64,000 nt of DNA from Mycolicibacterium vinylchloridicum (GTDB lineage: Bacteria; Actinomycetota; Actinomycetes; Mycobacteriales; Mycobacteriaceae), in assembly GCF_013404075.1 (NCBI RefSeq), contig NZ_JACBJQ010000006.1:1-64000 (forward strand). Direction: 5' to 3'. Shown one piece after another: positions 16,953 through 26,950 of this stretch; positions within the stretch are counted from its first letter, which is position 1, and every line of letters starts with the position of its first letter. Made by a program: the position numbers and the translations under genes. The notes below the pieces were generated by a model. The model saw only the letters and a program-made list of their open reading frames with translations, did no database searches and had not been told where the DNA came from.

Positions 16953-17213
16953 GTGGCCAACATCAAGTCGCAGGAAAAGCGCATCCGGACCAACGAGCGG
17001 CGCCGGGTGCGCAACAAGTCGGTGAAGAGCTCGCTGCACACTGCGATCCGCGGGTTCCGTGAGGCAGCTGCCGAGGGCGACAAGGACAAGGCGGGCGAGC
17101 TGCTGGTGGCGACCAGCCGCAAGCTGGACAAGGCCGCCAGCAAGGGCGTGATTCACAAGAACCAAGCGGCCAACAAGAAGTCCGCGCTGGCTCAGGCCTT
17201 CAACAAGATCTGA
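16953..17213 (+). CDS. rpsT: 30S ribosomal protein S20
   Basis: 86 residues, the usual S20 length: [28 protein letters not shown] at the start and [18 protein letters not shown] at the end. Very basic helical protein that binds 16S rRNA early in 30S assembly. GTG start at 16953 after GAGGAACTAACGC. The 256 bp before it, up to the divergent ATP-grasp gene, hold its promoter and leader. Converges with holA, with one base between the stop codons. Confidence 0.95.
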   Translation: MANIKSQEKRIRTNERRRVRNKSVKSSLHTAIRGFREAAAEGDKDKAGELLVATSRKLDKAASKGVIHKNQAANKKSALAQAFNKI

Positions 17214-17214
17214 T

Positions 17215-18189
17215 TCAGTCCCGGCCGCTACCGGCGGCCAGGTGCGCGACCTTGCGCACCGCATCCTCAAGGGCGTAGTCGGCGTCAGCCGCTACGCCTT
17301 TGACGTCTGCATTCAGCGCCGCCACCAGCCGGATCGCGGTCGCCACGTTGTCGCGTGACCACCGCCGCGACTGTTTCTGCGCCTTCTGGATGCGCCACGG
17401 CGGCATGCCCAGCTCGCCGGCCAGCCGGTACGGGTCTCCCGACAGCGGCGCCACGCGGGCGATCGTGTGCAACGCCTCGGCCAGCGCGTCGGCCAGGACG
17501 ACGTGCGGGACGCCGGCCATCATCGCCCACCGCAGCGCTTCGGCCGACCCGGCGACGTCGCCGACCACGGCCTTGTCCGCAATTTCGAATCCGGTGACCT
17601 CGGCCTTGCCGCTGTGATAGCGCCGGACCGCGACCGCGTCGATCCGGCCGTCGGTGTCGGCGACCAGCTGTGAACAGGCCGCCGCGAGTTCCCGGATGTC
17701 GGAGCCAACGGCGTCGAGCAGTGCGGTGACCGTGTTGTCGTCGACCTTGACCTTCAGCGCGCGGAACTCGGCGCGGACGAAGTCGGCCCGTTCGGCGGGC
17801 TTGGTGATCTTGGCGCACGGGTGCACCTGGGCGCCGAGCTTCTTCAGCTGGTCGGCCAACGCCTTGGCCCGCCCGCCGCCGGAGTGCACGACTGCCAGCA
17901 CCGTGCCCGGCGGCAGGTCGGCGGCCGCGTTGGCGATCAGCTCGACGGCCTCCTTGCCCGCTTCGCCGGCCGACTCGAGCACGACCACCCGCTCGTCGGC
18001 GAACAGAGACGGGCTGAGCAGTTCGGCGAGCTCGTTGACCGACACCTCGCCGGCGCGCAGCCGGTCCACCGGAACATCGGCGCTGCCGGCTGTGGCGCGG
18101 GCGGTCCGCAGCACCTCGGAGATGGCGCGGTCGACGAGTAGCTCCTCGTCACCCAGGATCAGATGCAGGCCCGCCGTCTCGCTCACCAC
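17215..18189 (-). CDS. holA: DNA polymerase III subunit delta (clamp loader)
   Basis: 324 residues: N-terminal AAA-like domain ([16 protein letters not shown]), middle [14 protein letters not shown] and [10 protein letters not shown], then a C-terminal collar domain ([18 protein letters not shown]). It opens the beta clamp within the replicase clamp loader. GTG at 18189 or 18186. The start lies inside the last 41 bp of comEC. Counterpart of Rv2413c. Confidence 0.9.
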   Translation of the reverse strand: MVSETAGLHLILGDEELLVDRAISEVLRTARATAGSADVPVDRLRAGEVSVNELAELLSPSLFADERVVVLESAGEAGKEAVELIANAAADLPPGTVLAVVHSGGGRAKALADQLKKLGAQVHPCAKITKPAERADFVRAEFRALKVKVDDNTVTALLDAVGSDIRELAAACSQLVADTDGRIDAVAVRRYHSGKAEVTGFEIADKAVVGDVAGSAEALRWAMMAGVPHVVLADALAEALHTIARVAPLSGDPYRLAGELGMPPWRIQKAQKQSRRWSRDNVATAIRLVAALNADVKGVAADADYALEDAVRKVAHLAAGSGRD

Positions 18190-19675
18190 CCGATCGTTTC
18201 ACGACCGGCCGACGCCGGCCGACACCGACCTTGAACCCGCGCCACAGCACCACGACGGCGAGTGTGGTTCCGGCGACCGTCGCCACCCCGGCGAACCCGG
18301 ACGGCACCGACACCGAGGCGCCGGGAAGCTCCGCGGAAACCGACGCCACGCGCAGCAGCCACCACAGCTCGGGACCGGTGAAGCGAATCAGCAGACCAGC
18401 GGCAGGCGGCGCAAGCCAGCAGACTGCCGCTGCCGCGGTGCCCAGCACGGTGATCGGCGGAATGACCACAGCGACAGCCAGATTGGCGAGCACTCCGACC
18501 AGGCTGAGCCGCCCGGAGATTGCCGCCACCAGCGGTGCGGTGACCAGCTGGGCGGCCAGCGCGATGCAGACCGCCTGGGCCAGCGGCTTCGGCCAGCCGC
18601 GTGCGATCAGCCGCGCGGCCCAGCCTGGCGCCAAGACGACGAGCGCGGCGGTCGCCGAAACAGACAACGCGAAGCCGGCGTCGACCGCCAATTGTGGTGC
18701 CAGGATCAGCAATCCGAGCACAGTGGCCGAAAGCACCGGGATGGCCTGGCGCCTGCGGGCGCTCAGGATGGCGACCAGCGCGATCGCGCCCATCACCGCG
18801 GCGCGCAGCACACTGGCGGTGGGCTGCACCACGACGACGAACGCCAGCAGTGCCACCGCCGCCAGGCCCAGTGCCGCCCGCGGGCCGACGAGGCCCGCCG
18901 ACAGCAGCACCGTCCCGCACACGATCGTGACGTTGGCACCCGATACGGCCATCAGATGGGTCAAACCGGCGGTCCGGAATTGCGTTGTGGTGTTGGCGCT
19001 CACGGTCGAGGTGTCGCCGAGCACGAGCCCGGGCAGGATCGCGGCCTGATCGGCGGGCAGCACGTTGCGCGCCTGAACAGCGAAGCGTTCACGGACCGTG
19101 CGAGCCGCGCGCTGCAGCGGCGACGCCCGGCCCAGCGTCGGCTCACCGGTGGCATTGAGCACAGCGACCGTGAGGTCGTGGCGGGTCGGCCGGGTGATAC
19201 GGGCCTTGAACCGGGCGGGCTGGCCCGCCCTCAGCTCGCCAAAACCCGACATCGATGCGAAAACCACTACACTGCCCGACATTTCGCCACCGTTCAGCTC
19301 CGCCAGCGCACCCCGAAACATCAGCCGCCCGCTGCCCAACGCCCGGGGATCCTCCCCCGGCGTCACCGTCACCGCGGCTACCGTGCCGAACCGTTGCGTG
19401 ATGGGATGGTCGCGCACGGCGCTACTGCGCAGCGTGGCCGCCAGGGCGAAACCCGCCCCGATCACCGCAGCGCCGATCACCGCGACGGCACCCGTACGCA
19501 GCACCGGCCGAGTATCCCCGCACCAACGGGCCAACCCCGCCCAGCCGATCCCCACCGCCGCACACGCCGCGATCAACACCGGCCCGATCGCCCAGGTGAT
19601 GCCCGCGGCGGTGACCACCCAGGCGGCCGTCGCCGCCGGTACCAGGCGCAGATCCAGCGCGGCCGCGTCCGTCAC
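18149..19675 (-). CDS. comEC: ComEC/Rec2-family DNA uptake channel-like membrane protein
   Basis: 508 residues with about ten membrane segments. The competence domain motif [16 protein letters not shown] is near residues 237-252, and the protein begins with an OB-like DUF4131 region. It has no C-terminal metallo-beta-lactamase domain, as is usual for short mycobacterial ComEC. In competent bacteria ComEC carries single-stranded DNA through the membrane; natural competence in mycobacteria is not established. GTG 19675 overlaps the comEA stop as GTGA. Confidence 0.85.
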   Translation of the reverse strand: MTDAAALDLRLVPAATAAWVVTAAGITWAIGPVLIAACAAVGIGWAGLARWCGDTRPVLRTGAVAVIGAAVIGAGFALAATLRSSAVRDHPITQRFGTVAAVTVTPGEDPRALGSGRLMFRGALAELNGGEMSGSVVVFASMSGFGELRAGQPARFKARITRPTRHDLTVAVLNATGEPTLGRASPLQRAARTVRERFAVQARNVLPADQAAILPGLVLGDTSTVSANTTTQFRTAGLTHLMAVSGANVTIVCGTVLLSAGLVGPRAALGLAAVALLAFVVVVQPTASVLRAAVMGAIALVAILSARRRQAIPVLSATVLGLLILAPQLAVDAGFALSVSATAALVVLAPGWAARLIARGWPKPLAQAVCIALAAQLVTAPLVAAISGRLSLVGVLANLAVAVVIPPITVLGTAAAAVCWLAPPAAGLLIRFTGPELWWLLRVASVSAELPGASVSVPSGFAGVATVAGTTLAVVVLWRGFKVGVGRRRPVVKRSGGERDGGPASDPG

Positions 19676-20454
19676 ACCCGGACCAGCGCCCGCAGTTTCT
19701 CCAGCCGCGCCGGGCCGATGCCGTCGACATCGCCGAGTTGGTCGACGCTGCCGAACTTTCCGTTGGCGTCGCGCCAGGCCACGATCGCGGCGGCCGTCAC
19801 CGGGCCGACACCGGGCAGTGCGTCGAGCTGTTCGACGGTGGCGGTGTTCAGGTCCACAGGTTCGGCGGGTGGGCCCTTCCCCGGCGCAGCCGGTGGCGTG
19901 GAGGCGGCCGGCGGTCCCCCGCTGACCGAGCTGCCGAGTGCGGTCGGCTGGCCTGCCGGAGTGCCGATACCGACGACGATCTGCTCGCCGTCGCTGAGGT
20001 GGCGGGCCAGGTTCAATCCCAGGGTGTCGGCCCCACCGATCGCGCCACCGGCGGCCGATACGGCGTCGGCGACGCGGGCGTCGGGGGCCAGCGTCACCAG
20101 GCCTGGCTTGGCGACTAGTCCGACGACGCTGACGACGACGGGGCGGTTGGCGTCCGGGGTGGGCCGCGCGGACGCGGAGGACACCATCTCCACCGGCGGG
20201 AGTTTGGCCGACACGACGGGCGGTGGATCGTCGCGCATCAGGGCGAACACCGTGATGAGCACGGCGACGACGGCGATCACCGCGAGGGCGATGCCACCGG
20301 CACGGCCGGGATCGGCCCGGATCGCGGCAACCCAGCCGCGGGAGGCGTTCCCGTCGGGAATCCAGCTGGGCACTTCGATCTCGTCGTCGGCCTCCTGCTC
20401 GGCGTCAGCGGGTTCGCCGACACGCAGGCGGGCCAACGGCTGCTCGGTTCGCAT
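19672..20454 (-). CDS. comEA: ComEA-family DNA-binding protein
   Basis: 260 residues: a cytoplasmic N-terminus, one membrane helix near 56-72 (GGIALAVIAVVAVLITVFAL), a Pro/Ala linker, an SLBB-like domain (VVVSVVGLVAKPGLVTLAPDARVADAVSAAGG) and paired helix-hairpin-helix motifs at the C-terminus (VDLNTATVEQLDALPGVGPVTAAAIVAWR). Binds double-stranded DNA outside the membrane in competence systems. ATG 20454 starts MRTEQPL; no strong ribosome site. Directly overlaps comEC. Counterpart of Rv2415c. Confidence 0.85.
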   Translation of the reverse strand: MRTEQPLARLRVGEPADAEQEADDEIEVPSWIPDGNASRGWVAAIRADPGRAGGIALAVIAVVAVLITVFALMRDDPPPVVSAKLPPVEMVSSASARPTPDANRPVVVSVVGLVAKPGLVTLAPDARVADAVSAAGGAIGGADTLGLNLARHLSDGEQIVVGIGTPAGQPTALGSSVSGGPPAASTPPAAPGKGPPAEPVDLNTATVEQLDALPGVGPVTAAAIVAWRDANGKFGSVDQLGDVDGIGPARLEKLRALVRV

Positions 20455-20571
20455 GCCGCGAACGTAAGCCGCGCGGGCCACGCGAATCCGCTGTGCGAGA
20501 CGTCCGGTGGCGCACCTGTGGATGAATCCGCAACTGTGTACACGCAAGCGCCTAGCCAGGGAGGACCGCCC

Positions 20572-21642
20572 ATGACCGTCATCACCGACCGCCCCATTCG
20601 CGTGATCCAGTGGACCACCGGCAACATCGGCCGCCGGTCGCTGCACGCGATCATCAGCCGGCCGGACATGGAGCTGGTCGGGGTGTACGCCCACGGCGCC
20701 GACAAGGTCGGTGTCGATGCCGCCGAGCTGTCGGGCTGGGCCCAAGAACATGGTCAGCCCACCGGGATCACCGCGACCAACGACATCGACGCGCTGCTGG
20801 CGGCCGAGCCCGACGCCTGCTGCTACAACCCGCTCTGGCCGAATGTCGACGAATTGGTGCGGCTGCTGGAGGCCGGGGTCAACGTGTGCTCGTCGGCGGC
20901 GTGGATCACCGGTGGGAAGCAGTCCCCGGAGGATCTGGCGCGGATCCGAAAGGCTTGCGAGCAAGGCAATTCCACGATCTTCGGCAGCGGCGCGCACCCC
21001 GGGATGACGAACATGGTCGGCATGGTGCTCTCCGGCTCGTGTGAGCGTGTCGACGAGATCCGGATCACCGAGTCCGTGGACTGTTCGACCTACGAGTCGG
21101 CGGGCACCCAGTCCGCGATGGGCTTCGGCTGCGCCCCGGACACTCCCGGGCTGGAAGAGAGTGTGCGCCGCGAGAGCGAGGTCTTCGCCGAGTCCGCGGC
21201 GATGATGGCCGACGCGATCGGCGCCACCCTGGACCGGATGACGTTCGACGTCACGTTCACCACCGCCACCGGCGACAGCGACCTCGGATTCATGACGATC
21301 CCGGAGGGCACCGTCGGCGGTGTGTACGGCTATCACCGGGGCTGGGTCGGCGACCGCAATGTCGTCAGTGTCGGCTTCAACTGGATCATGGGCGATCACG
21401 TCGTTCCGCCCAAACCGCTCGAGCACGGCCACGTCATCCAGGTATTCGGTGTGCCGAACATGCGCACGGTGCTGCACTGCCTGCCGCCGAAGAACTGGCC
21501 CGAGCCCGGCTTCATGGGTTTGGGCATGATCTACACCGCCCTGCCGGTGACCAACGCGGTGCCTGCCGTCGTCGCGGCCAAACCGGGCATCGTGACGCTG
21601 GCCGACCTGCCCCCGGTGACCGGCAGATTCTTCGCATCGTAG
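20572..21642 (+). CDS. Dihydrodipicolinate reductase-like NAD(P)-dependent dehydrogenase
   Basis: 356 residues. The N-terminal Rossmann fold has the motif VIQWTTGNIGRRSLHAII (GxxGxx nucleotide loop), and the C-terminal part resembles the DAP-dehydrogenase-like domain of a mycobacterial family often annotated as amine dehydrogenase or DapB-like. It is not the lysine-pathway DapB, which is about 245 residues. Good ribosome site GGGAGG before ATG 20572. Sits where M. tuberculosis carries eis, which is missing here. Substrate unknown. Confidence 0.75.
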   Translation: MTVITDRPIRVIQWTTGNIGRRSLHAIISRPDMELVGVYAHGADKVGVDAAELSGWAQEHGQPTGITATNDIDALLAAEPDACCYNPLWPNVDELVRLLEAGVNVCSSAAWITGGKQSPEDLARIRKACEQGNSTIFGSGAHPGMTNMVGMVLSGSCERVDEIRITESVDCSTYESAGTQSAMGFGCAPDTPGLEESVRRESEVFAESAAMMADAIGATLDRMTFDVTFTTATGDSDLGFMTIPEGTVGGVYGYHRGWVGDRNVVSVGFNWIMGDHVVPPKPLEHGHVIQVFGVPNMRTVLHCLPPKNWPEPGFMGLGMIYTALPVTNAVPAVVAAKPGIVTLADLPPVTGRFFAS

Positions 21643-21735
21643 GCCGACGGGAATGGATCCGGACTACAGTCCGTTTACTCCGGGGTGTAGCGCCGGGCAC
21701 CGGGTCCGGCAGCACCGGATCAAGGAGAACCCCCG

Positions 21736-22287
21736 ATGACCGCACCGGCTCAGACCACCGACCTCACCGCTGGAACCTGGGCGATCGACCCGATCCACTC
21801 GTCGATCGCCTTCTCGGTACGCCACCTCGTCGTCAGCAAGGTCCGCGGGACCTTCGGCACATTCAGCGGCGCGGTGACCGTGGCCTCCGACGGCACCCCG
21901 TCGGTATCGGCTGAGATCGACGTCGCGTCGGTGCACTCCGGCAACGAACAGCGCGATGCCCACCTGCGCGCGGCCGATTTCTTCGACGTCGAGAAGTACC
22001 CGACCGCCACCTTCGTCTCGACGTCGGTCACCCCTGACGGCGAGAACTACCTTCTGGACGGCGACTTCACCCTCAAGGGGGTGACCCGGCGGATCAGCCT
22101 GGCGTTCAAGTTCAACGGGGTGAACCCGGGCATGGGGCACGGCGCGGTCGCCGGCTTCGAGGCATCGGTTGTGTTGAACCGCAAGGACTTCGGTATCGAC
22201 ATCGACATGCCGCTGGAGACCGGTGGAGCCGTCGTCGGCGACAAGGTCACCATCACGTTGGAGATCGAAGCACTCAGGCAGGCCTGA
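21736..22287 (+). CDS. YceI-family lipid-binding protein
   Basis: 183 residues with the YceI lipocalin-like barrel: WAIDPIHSSIAFSVRHLVVSKVRGTFGTFSG at the start, then DAHLRAADFFDVEKYPTATF and LDGDFTLKGVTRRISL. Family members bind isoprenoid or other long hydrophobic chains. No signal peptide is visible, so probably cytoplasmic. ATG 21736 follows AAGGAGAACCCCCG. Its last 14 bp overlap the end of degV on the opposite strand. Confidence 0.9.
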   Translation: MTAPAQTTDLTAGTWAIDPIHSSIAFSVRHLVVSKVRGTFGTFSGAVTVASDGTPSVSAEIDVASVHSGNEQRDAHLRAADFFDVEKYPTATFVSTSVTPDGENYLLDGDFTLKGVTRRISLAFKFNGVNPGMGHGAVAGFEASVVLNRKDFGIDIDMPLETGGAVVGDKVTITLEIEALRQA

Positions 22288-23137
22288 TCGGTCCTGGCGG
22301 GGCGGGGTCGACGGCGACGACGACCCCCACCGCGCCGGCGCCGACATGCACGCCGAGCACCGGGCCCAGGTCGGTGATGACGGCGTCGCCACAACCGGGC
22401 AGGGCCGCAGCGAGAGTGGCCGCCAAATCGGTTGCGACGTCCGGGTTGTCGATATGGTGGACGGCGAGCGATGCCCGCTGCTCGCCGACCACCTCGAGCA
22501 CCTGCTCGATCATCGCGGCCTGGGCTTTGGATGCGGTGCGCACCCGCTGGGCCAGCACCAGCCGACCCTGCTCGTCGATGCGCAGCAGCGGCTTGAGCGC
22601 CAGCGCGGTGCCGAGCCAGGATGCCGCGGTGCCGATCCGGCCGCTGCGACGCAAGTTGTCCAGTCGTTGCACGACGATGTAGGCGCGCACCCGCGAAACC
22701 GCCGATTCACCTTCGGCGGCAACGGTTTCGAGGTCGGCACCCGCGAATGCCGCCCGGGCGGCGGCGAGCGCCACAAATCCGGTGCCCATCGCCGTCGACT
22801 TCGAGTCGATCACTCGCACCGCCCCGCCGAACTCGCGGGCCGCGTATTCGGCGGCGCCCAGCGTGCTGGAGAGCTCGCCGGAGATGTGGACGGCCACCAC
22901 GCCGTCACCACCGCTGTCGCGCAACGCATCCCGGTAGGCCTCGGCGAGTTCGCTCGGGGTGGCGCCCGCCGTCGTCACGTGCCCGCGCTGGTACAGATCA
23001 GCAGGGACGGCATCGACACCGTCCCGCAGATCCTGGCCGTCAACCAGGATGTGCAGCGGCACAACGCGGATATCGCAGGCCCGGACCTCATCTATCGGCA
23101 ACCGAGCCGACGAGTCGGTGACCACGATGACGGCCAT
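22274..23137 (-). CDS. DegV-family fatty acid-binding protein
   Basis: 287 residues: VIVVTDSSARLP at the N-terminus, the TTAGATPSELAEAY motif, and HISGELSSTLGAAEYAAREF, all DegV hallmarks. DegV/FakB proteins hold a fatty acid for acyl transfer or phosphorylation. ATG 23137 lies 2 bp after the octT stop, so it is co-transcribed with octT. Being next to an octanoyltransferase makes a role in acyl supply attractive but unproven. Counterpart of Rv2417c. Confidence 0.85.
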   Translation of the reverse strand: MAVIVVTDSSARLPIDEVRACDIRVVPLHILVDGQDLRDGVDAVPADLYQRGHVTTAGATPSELAEAYRDALRDSGGDGVVAVHISGELSSTLGAAEYAAREFGGAVRVIDSKSTAMGTGFVALAAARAAFAGADLETVAAEGESAVSRVRAYIVVQRLDNLRRSGRIGTAASWLGTALALKPLLRIDEQGRLVLAQRVRTASKAQAAMIEQVLEVVGEQRASLAVHHIDNPDVATDLAATLAAALPGCGDAVITDLGPVLGVHVGAGAVGVVVAVDPAPPGPIRPA

Positions 23138-23139
23138 GG

Positions 23140-23880
23140 TCAGGCGCGCGGGTTGTCGAGCGGAACACCGGCTTCGGCAAGCGCTTTCAGCATCAGATCC
23201 GCAACGCCCTGGTGCGCTTCGAAATTCCAGTGGATACCGTCGGGATTGCCGCGGCCGGCCATGACCTCCTCGGCCACCGCCGCTTTCAGGTCGACCACCG
23301 GAATGTCGTGCAGGTGTGCCCATTCGTTGATCGCGGCAACCGTTCCCGGCCGGCCACGATGCGACATGCCGTACGTGGGAGCGATGTGCACCGAAGGCAC
23401 CGAAGCAACCATCGGGATACCGGGACGGTTGAAATCGATAGCGCCACGGGTCATTTCAAGATACTCGACCGTCACGTGCGGCGGCAGCGCCGGACGGGCG
23501 ATCGGCGACAGCTTTGGCTGCGCCCAGCCGTAGCCGTCGCGAACCCAGCGACGCAGCCAGGCCGGCCGTACATAGCGGATCAGTTCACGCAGCGCCGTCG
23601 GCAGCGGCGAGGGCAGCGAGTCCATGCCGCTGGTCGCGAAGATCACCGCACCGGCCCGCGGCAGGGCGGCCCAGGCCCGTGGATCCTGAGTGGCGGCCCA
23701 CCACACGTCGCGGCTGGTCCAGCCAATGCGGCCGATCAGTTCCACATCCCAGTCCAGTTGGTGAGCAACGATATTGGGCCAGATCCGCGGATCGTCGGAG
23801 GGAAGCCCGCCCTGCGGCCCGTAGTAGGACAGGGAATCGCAGAAGACAAGCAAGGTTTGGCGGGCAGCGTCAGAGGACAT
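23140..23880 (-). CDS. octT: Diglucosylglycerate octanoyltransferase
   Basis: 246 residues, SGNH-like: block I reads [15 protein letters not shown] with the nucleophilic Ser, and the C-terminal [11 protein letters not shown] supplies Asp and His. In mycobacteria OctT adds octanoate to diglucosylglycerate during synthesis of methylglucose lipopolysaccharide, a cytoplasmic carrier of long acyl chains. ATG 23880 overlaps the gpgP stop by 11 bp. Counterpart of Rv2418c. Confidence 0.85.
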   Translation of the reverse strand: MSSDAARQTLLVFCDSLSYYGPQGGLPSDDPRIWPNIVAHQLDWDVELIGRIGWTSRDVWWAATQDPRAWAALPRAGAVIFATSGMDSLPSPLPTALRELIRYVRPAWLRRWVRDGYGWAQPKLSPIARPALPPHVTVEYLEMTRGAIDFNRPGIPMVASVPSVHIAPTYGMSHRGRPGTVAAINEWAHLHDIPVVDLKAAVAEEVMAGRGNPDGIHWNFEAHQGVADLMLKALAEAGVPLDNPRA

Positions 23881-24538
23881 CGTTGGCCACCTGAGCCGAG
23901 GCGTTCCACACGTCCAGGCGCCAGCGGATCGCCTCGAACGGAGCATCGTCGTCGCTGTGGCCGGACAGCTGCGCCCAGCTGGCGTTGCCCATCCCGCCCA
24001 GCACCGGCCAGTTGTCAACGGGCAGCCCGAGCAGGGCCGCACACAGCGCGGCGATCAGCCCGCCGTGTGCAACCAGCACCAATGGCCGGTCCGGGTCATC
24101 CAGACCCCATTCCCGTTCTCCGGCAACCAGTTCAGCGACCAACGGCACACTGCGCTCGGCGACGTCGATACGGCTTTCACCACCGTGCGGCGCCCAGGTG
24201 GCGTCGTCGCGCCAGGCCAACCGCGCGCCCGGCGAGGCAGCGTCCACCTGATGGTGGGTGAGGCCCTGCCAGTCGCCGAGGTGAGTCTCCCGGAGCCGGG
24301 TGTCGACGTCCACGTGAAGTCCCGTGCGCTCCCCCAGCGCCACCGCGGTGTCGTAGGCACGGTGCAGATCCGAGGAGACGATCAGCAGCGGCTGGCGCTT
24401 GGCCAGCACCTCGGCGGCGGCGACAGCTTGCGCCCTGCCGAGATCGGTCAGCTCGCTGTCGAGCTGACCCTGCATGCGGCTGCCTGCGTTGTACTCGGTC
24501 TGGCCGTGCCGCAGCATGACCAGCCGGCGCACTCTCAC
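23870..24538 (-). CDS. gpgP: Glucosyl-3-phosphoglycerate phosphatase
   Basis: 222 residues of the histidine phosphatase superfamily. [22 protein letters not shown] carries the phospho-accepting His, [10 protein letters not shown] a substrate-binding segment, and [12 protein letters not shown] the second His. It closely follows the M. tuberculosis GpgP sequence I remember. It removes phosphate from glucosyl-3-phosphoglycerate in methylglucose lipopolysaccharide synthesis. GTG 24538 overlaps the rsfS stop as GTGA, and this start matches the [15 protein letters not shown]-terminus of the homologue. Confidence 0.9.
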   Translation of the reverse strand: MRVRRLVMLRHGQTEYNAGSRMQGQLDSELTDLGRAQAVAAAEVLAKRQPLLIVSSDLHRAYDTAVALGERTGLHVDVDTRLRETHLGDWQGLTHHQVDAASPGARLAWRDDATWAPHGGESRIDVAERSVPLVAELVAGEREWGLDDPDRPLVLVAHGGLIAALCAALLGLPVDNWPVLGGMGNASWAQLSGHSDDDAPFEAIRWRLDVWNASAQVANDVL

Positions 24539-24918
24539 AGCGTCTCCTCGGTCTCGACGTCGTCGAGGTTCACCGCGACGAACGGGCAGTCCCGCCACAA
24601 CCGGTCCAGGGCGTAGAAGGTGCGCTCCTCCTGGTGCTGGATGTGCACCACGATGTCGACATAGTCGAGCAGCACCCACCGGCCTTCCCGGGTGCCCTCC
24701 CGGCGCGCGGGCTTGTAGCCGGCCAGTCGCATCTTCTCCTCGACCTCGTCGACGATCGCGTTGACCTGACGCTCGTTGGATGCCGACGCGATCACGAAGC
24801 AGTCGGTGATCACCAGCTGGGCGGACACGTCGATGACGACGATGTCCTGCGCGAGCTTGGCTGCGGCCGCCCTGGCCGCCACGGTGGCCATCTGGACGGC
24901 TTCGTCGGACGCGGTCAC
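24535..24918 (-). CDS. rsfS: Ribosomal silencing factor RsfS
   Basis: 127 residues of the RsfS/Iojap fold: [39 protein letters not shown] and [31 protein letters not shown]. Binds L14 on the 50S subunit and blocks joining with 30S when nutrients are short. GTG 24918 overlaps the nadD stop as GTGA. Counterpart of Rv2420c. Confidence 0.95.
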   Translation of the reverse strand: MTASDEAVQMATVAARAAAAKLAQDIVVIDVSAQLVITDCFVIASASNERQVNAIVDEVEEKMRLAGYKPARREGTREGRWVLLDYVDIVVHIQHQEERTFYALDRLWRDCPFVAVNLDDVETEETL

Positions 24919-25580
24919 GTGAGGGTCTCCTCGGTTGTCGGGGCGGCCAGCCGGCTCACCTGGCCGCCTCCGCTGTAGAGGCCGCGCTTGGATACGTATT
25001 GCACGACGCCGTCGGGGACCAGGTACCAGATCGGCCGGCCCCCGGCGGCGCGGACGCGGCAGTCGGTGGACGAGATCGCCAGGGCGGGCACCTCGACCAG
25101 GCTCAGCGCCTCTTCGGGCAGCTGGTCGAAGGCGGCCACGATGTGCTGACCGTTGAGTTCGTAGCCGGGCCTGCTGACGCCGACGAACTTGGCGAGGGCA
25201 AACAGCTCCTCCCAGTTCTGCCACGAGAGGATCGAGGCCAGCGCGTCGGCGCCGGTGATGAAGAACAGGTCGGCGTCGGGGTTCAACGCGCGCAGATCGC
25301 GCAGCGTGTCATTGGTGTAGGTGGGCCCGCCACGGTCGATGTCGACCCGGCTGACCGAGAACCGCGGGTTGGAGGCGGTCGCGATCACCGTCATCAGGTA
25401 GCGATCCTCGGGGGGAGTCACCTCCCGGGACTTCTGCCACGGCTGGCCGGTCGGGACGAACACCACCTCGTCGAGATCGAAGAGGGCTGCCACCTCACTG
25501 GCGGCGACCAGGTGGCCGTTGTGGATGGGATCGAACGTCCCACCCATCACGCCGAGCCTGCGTCGAGCCGAGGAAACCAC
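24915..25580 (-). CDS. nadD: Nicotinate-nucleotide adenylyltransferase
   Basis: 221 residues: [22 protein letters not shown] has the nucleotidyltransferase GxFxPxHxGH motif, and [16 protein letters not shown] corresponds to the ISSTxIR signature. Converts nicotinate mononucleotide to its adenine dinucleotide, the step before NadE, which is also in this window (34428-36470). GTG start at 25580. First gene of the nadD-rsfS-gpgP-octT-degV operon. Counterpart of Rv2421c. Confidence 0.95.
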   Translation of the reverse strand: MVSSARRRLGVMGGTFDPIHNGHLVAASEVAALFDLDEVVFVPTGQPWQKSREVTPPEDRYLMTVIATASNPRFSVSRVDIDRGGPTYTNDTLRDLRALNPDADLFFITGADALASILSWQNWEELFALAKFVGVSRPGYELNGQHIVAAFDQLPEEALSLVEVPALAISSTDCRVRAAGGRPIWYLVPDGVVQYVSKRGLYSGGGQVSRLAAPTTEETLT

Positions 25581-25731
25581 GATTGACCAGCTTACGGGAG
25601 GCGGCCGGGCCTTTCGCGACGCCGACGAACCGCCGCCTCAACTGTGCGCTGGCAAAGATCTCGGCGGGGAATCGTTCCGGTTCAGGTAGCATTTTCCCCT
25701 GAGTCGAGTTATGCCGATCAAGGGGAATTCA

Positions 25732-26916
25732 ATGACGAAGTTCGGTAACCGACGCATGACCCTGCCTGTGACGGGTGTGGCCGCTGCGATCGCGGCGGTT
25801 GCGGTGGGATTGACCCCGACGGTGTCGACCGCGCCTGTGCTCACCGCGGCGACGGTGGATTACCTCCGCGGGACCAACATCGGCTGGACGCCGACCGACC
25901 AGGAGTACCGCGCCTTCATCTCGCGAGTGCTGGACGGTACCGACACCCCCGCCGACGCGCCCGTCTCGAGCGGCAACATTCCCTACAACGCCGGTTTCTG
26001 GCCATTCTCGAAGAACTTCATCTTCGATCTGACCTGGAACAAGTCCGTCGCCCAGGGCGTGAAGAACCTCGAGAACAAGGACCCCCAGGGCGATGTCGTC
26101 TTCGGGCTGTCGCAGGGCGCGGTGGTCATCTCGCGCTACAAGGCGGCGCATCCCGACGGGACGGGGAACACCTGGGTCCTCGTCGAGAATCCGAGCCGGC
26201 CCAACGGGGGGATACTGGAACGGTTTGCCGGGCTGTACATCCCGGTGCTCGATATCAGCGTCAGCGGGGCCACTCCCGACAACGGCGATACGACGGTCGA
26301 CGTCGCCCGCCAGTACGACGGCTGGGCGGATTTCCCGACGTATCCACTCAACATTCTGGCGACTGCCAACGCCATCGCGGGGATGATCCTGGTCCACGGG
26401 CAGACGCAGACCGAGCTCACCGCTGCCGATATCGAGGCGGCCAAGGCCGGTGGCAGCGCCTACTACCAGGAGCACGGCGACACAACGTATTACCTGATCC
26501 GGACTCCGTTGGTGCCAATCCTGATGCCACTCAAGGGCATTGTGCCCGACCCGATCCTCGGCGCCATCGACCCGGTGTTGCGGACATTCATCGAAATGGG
26601 TTACGACCGCAGCGATTACAGCAAGCCGACGAAGGCGCAGTTGCTGCCGGGCATCCCGCTGCTCCCCTCAGTCAGCCTGCCCAGCCTGCCCGCTCCCGCC
26701 GCCACCGCGCAGAAGACCGTCACCCCGAAAGCCGAACCGACCGACAGCACCGCCGCAACGACGGAGACACCTGCGGCGGTGAGCGCGCCGAAGGCCGGCA
26801 CGCCCAAGTCGAGTGCTGCCAAGTCCGGCGCTCCGAAGAAGCCGGCAAGCGCGAGCAAGGACGGCCATAAGAAGGGCACCGGCGGCAGCGCCAGACCGGC
26901 CAAGGCCGCCGACTAG
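25732..26916 (+). CDS. Secreted PE-PPE domain serine hydrolase
   Basis: 394 residues. A signal peptide (hydrophobic GVAAAIAAVAVGLTPTVSTAPVLTA) leads into a PE-PPE alpha/beta-hydrolase domain with the nucleophile elbow GLSQGAVVIS, beginning YLRGTNIGWTPTDQEY. The last ~75 residues are Ala/Lys/Thr/Ser/Pro-rich low complexity and basic. ATG 25732 follows AAGGGGAATTCA; an ATG at 25711 has no ribosome site. The family hydrolyses short-chain esters or acyl donors at the cell surface, and some members build glycolipids. It lacks the PE or PPE N-terminal domain itself. Confidence 0.85.
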   Translation: MTKFGNRRMTLPVTGVAAAIAAVAVGLTPTVSTAPVLTAATVDYLRGTNIGWTPTDQEYRAFISRVLDGTDTPADAPVSSGNIPYNAGFWPFSKNFIFDLTWNKSVAQGVKNLENKDPQGDVVFGLSQGAVVISRYKAAHPDGTGNTWVLVENPSRPNGGILERFAGLYIPVLDISVSGATPDNGDTTVDVARQYDGWADFPTYPLNILATANAIAGMILVHGQTQTELTAADIEAAKAGGSAYYQEHGDTTYYLIRTPLVPILMPLKGIVPDPILGAIDPVLRTFIEMGYDRSDYSKPTKAQLLPGIPLLPSVSLPSLPAPAATAQKTVTPKAEPTDSTAATTETPAAVSAPKAGTPKSSAAKSGAPKKPASASKDGHKKGTGGSARPAKAAD

Positions 26917-26950
26917 TACCTCCAGCGCCCGGTGCGTGCGAAGATCGGCC

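Noticed and set aside
17654..20467. 937-codon open frame antisense to holA, comEC and comEA
   Set aside because: Ser/Arg/Pro/Gln-rich product with no domain; three well-supported genes occupy the other strand.
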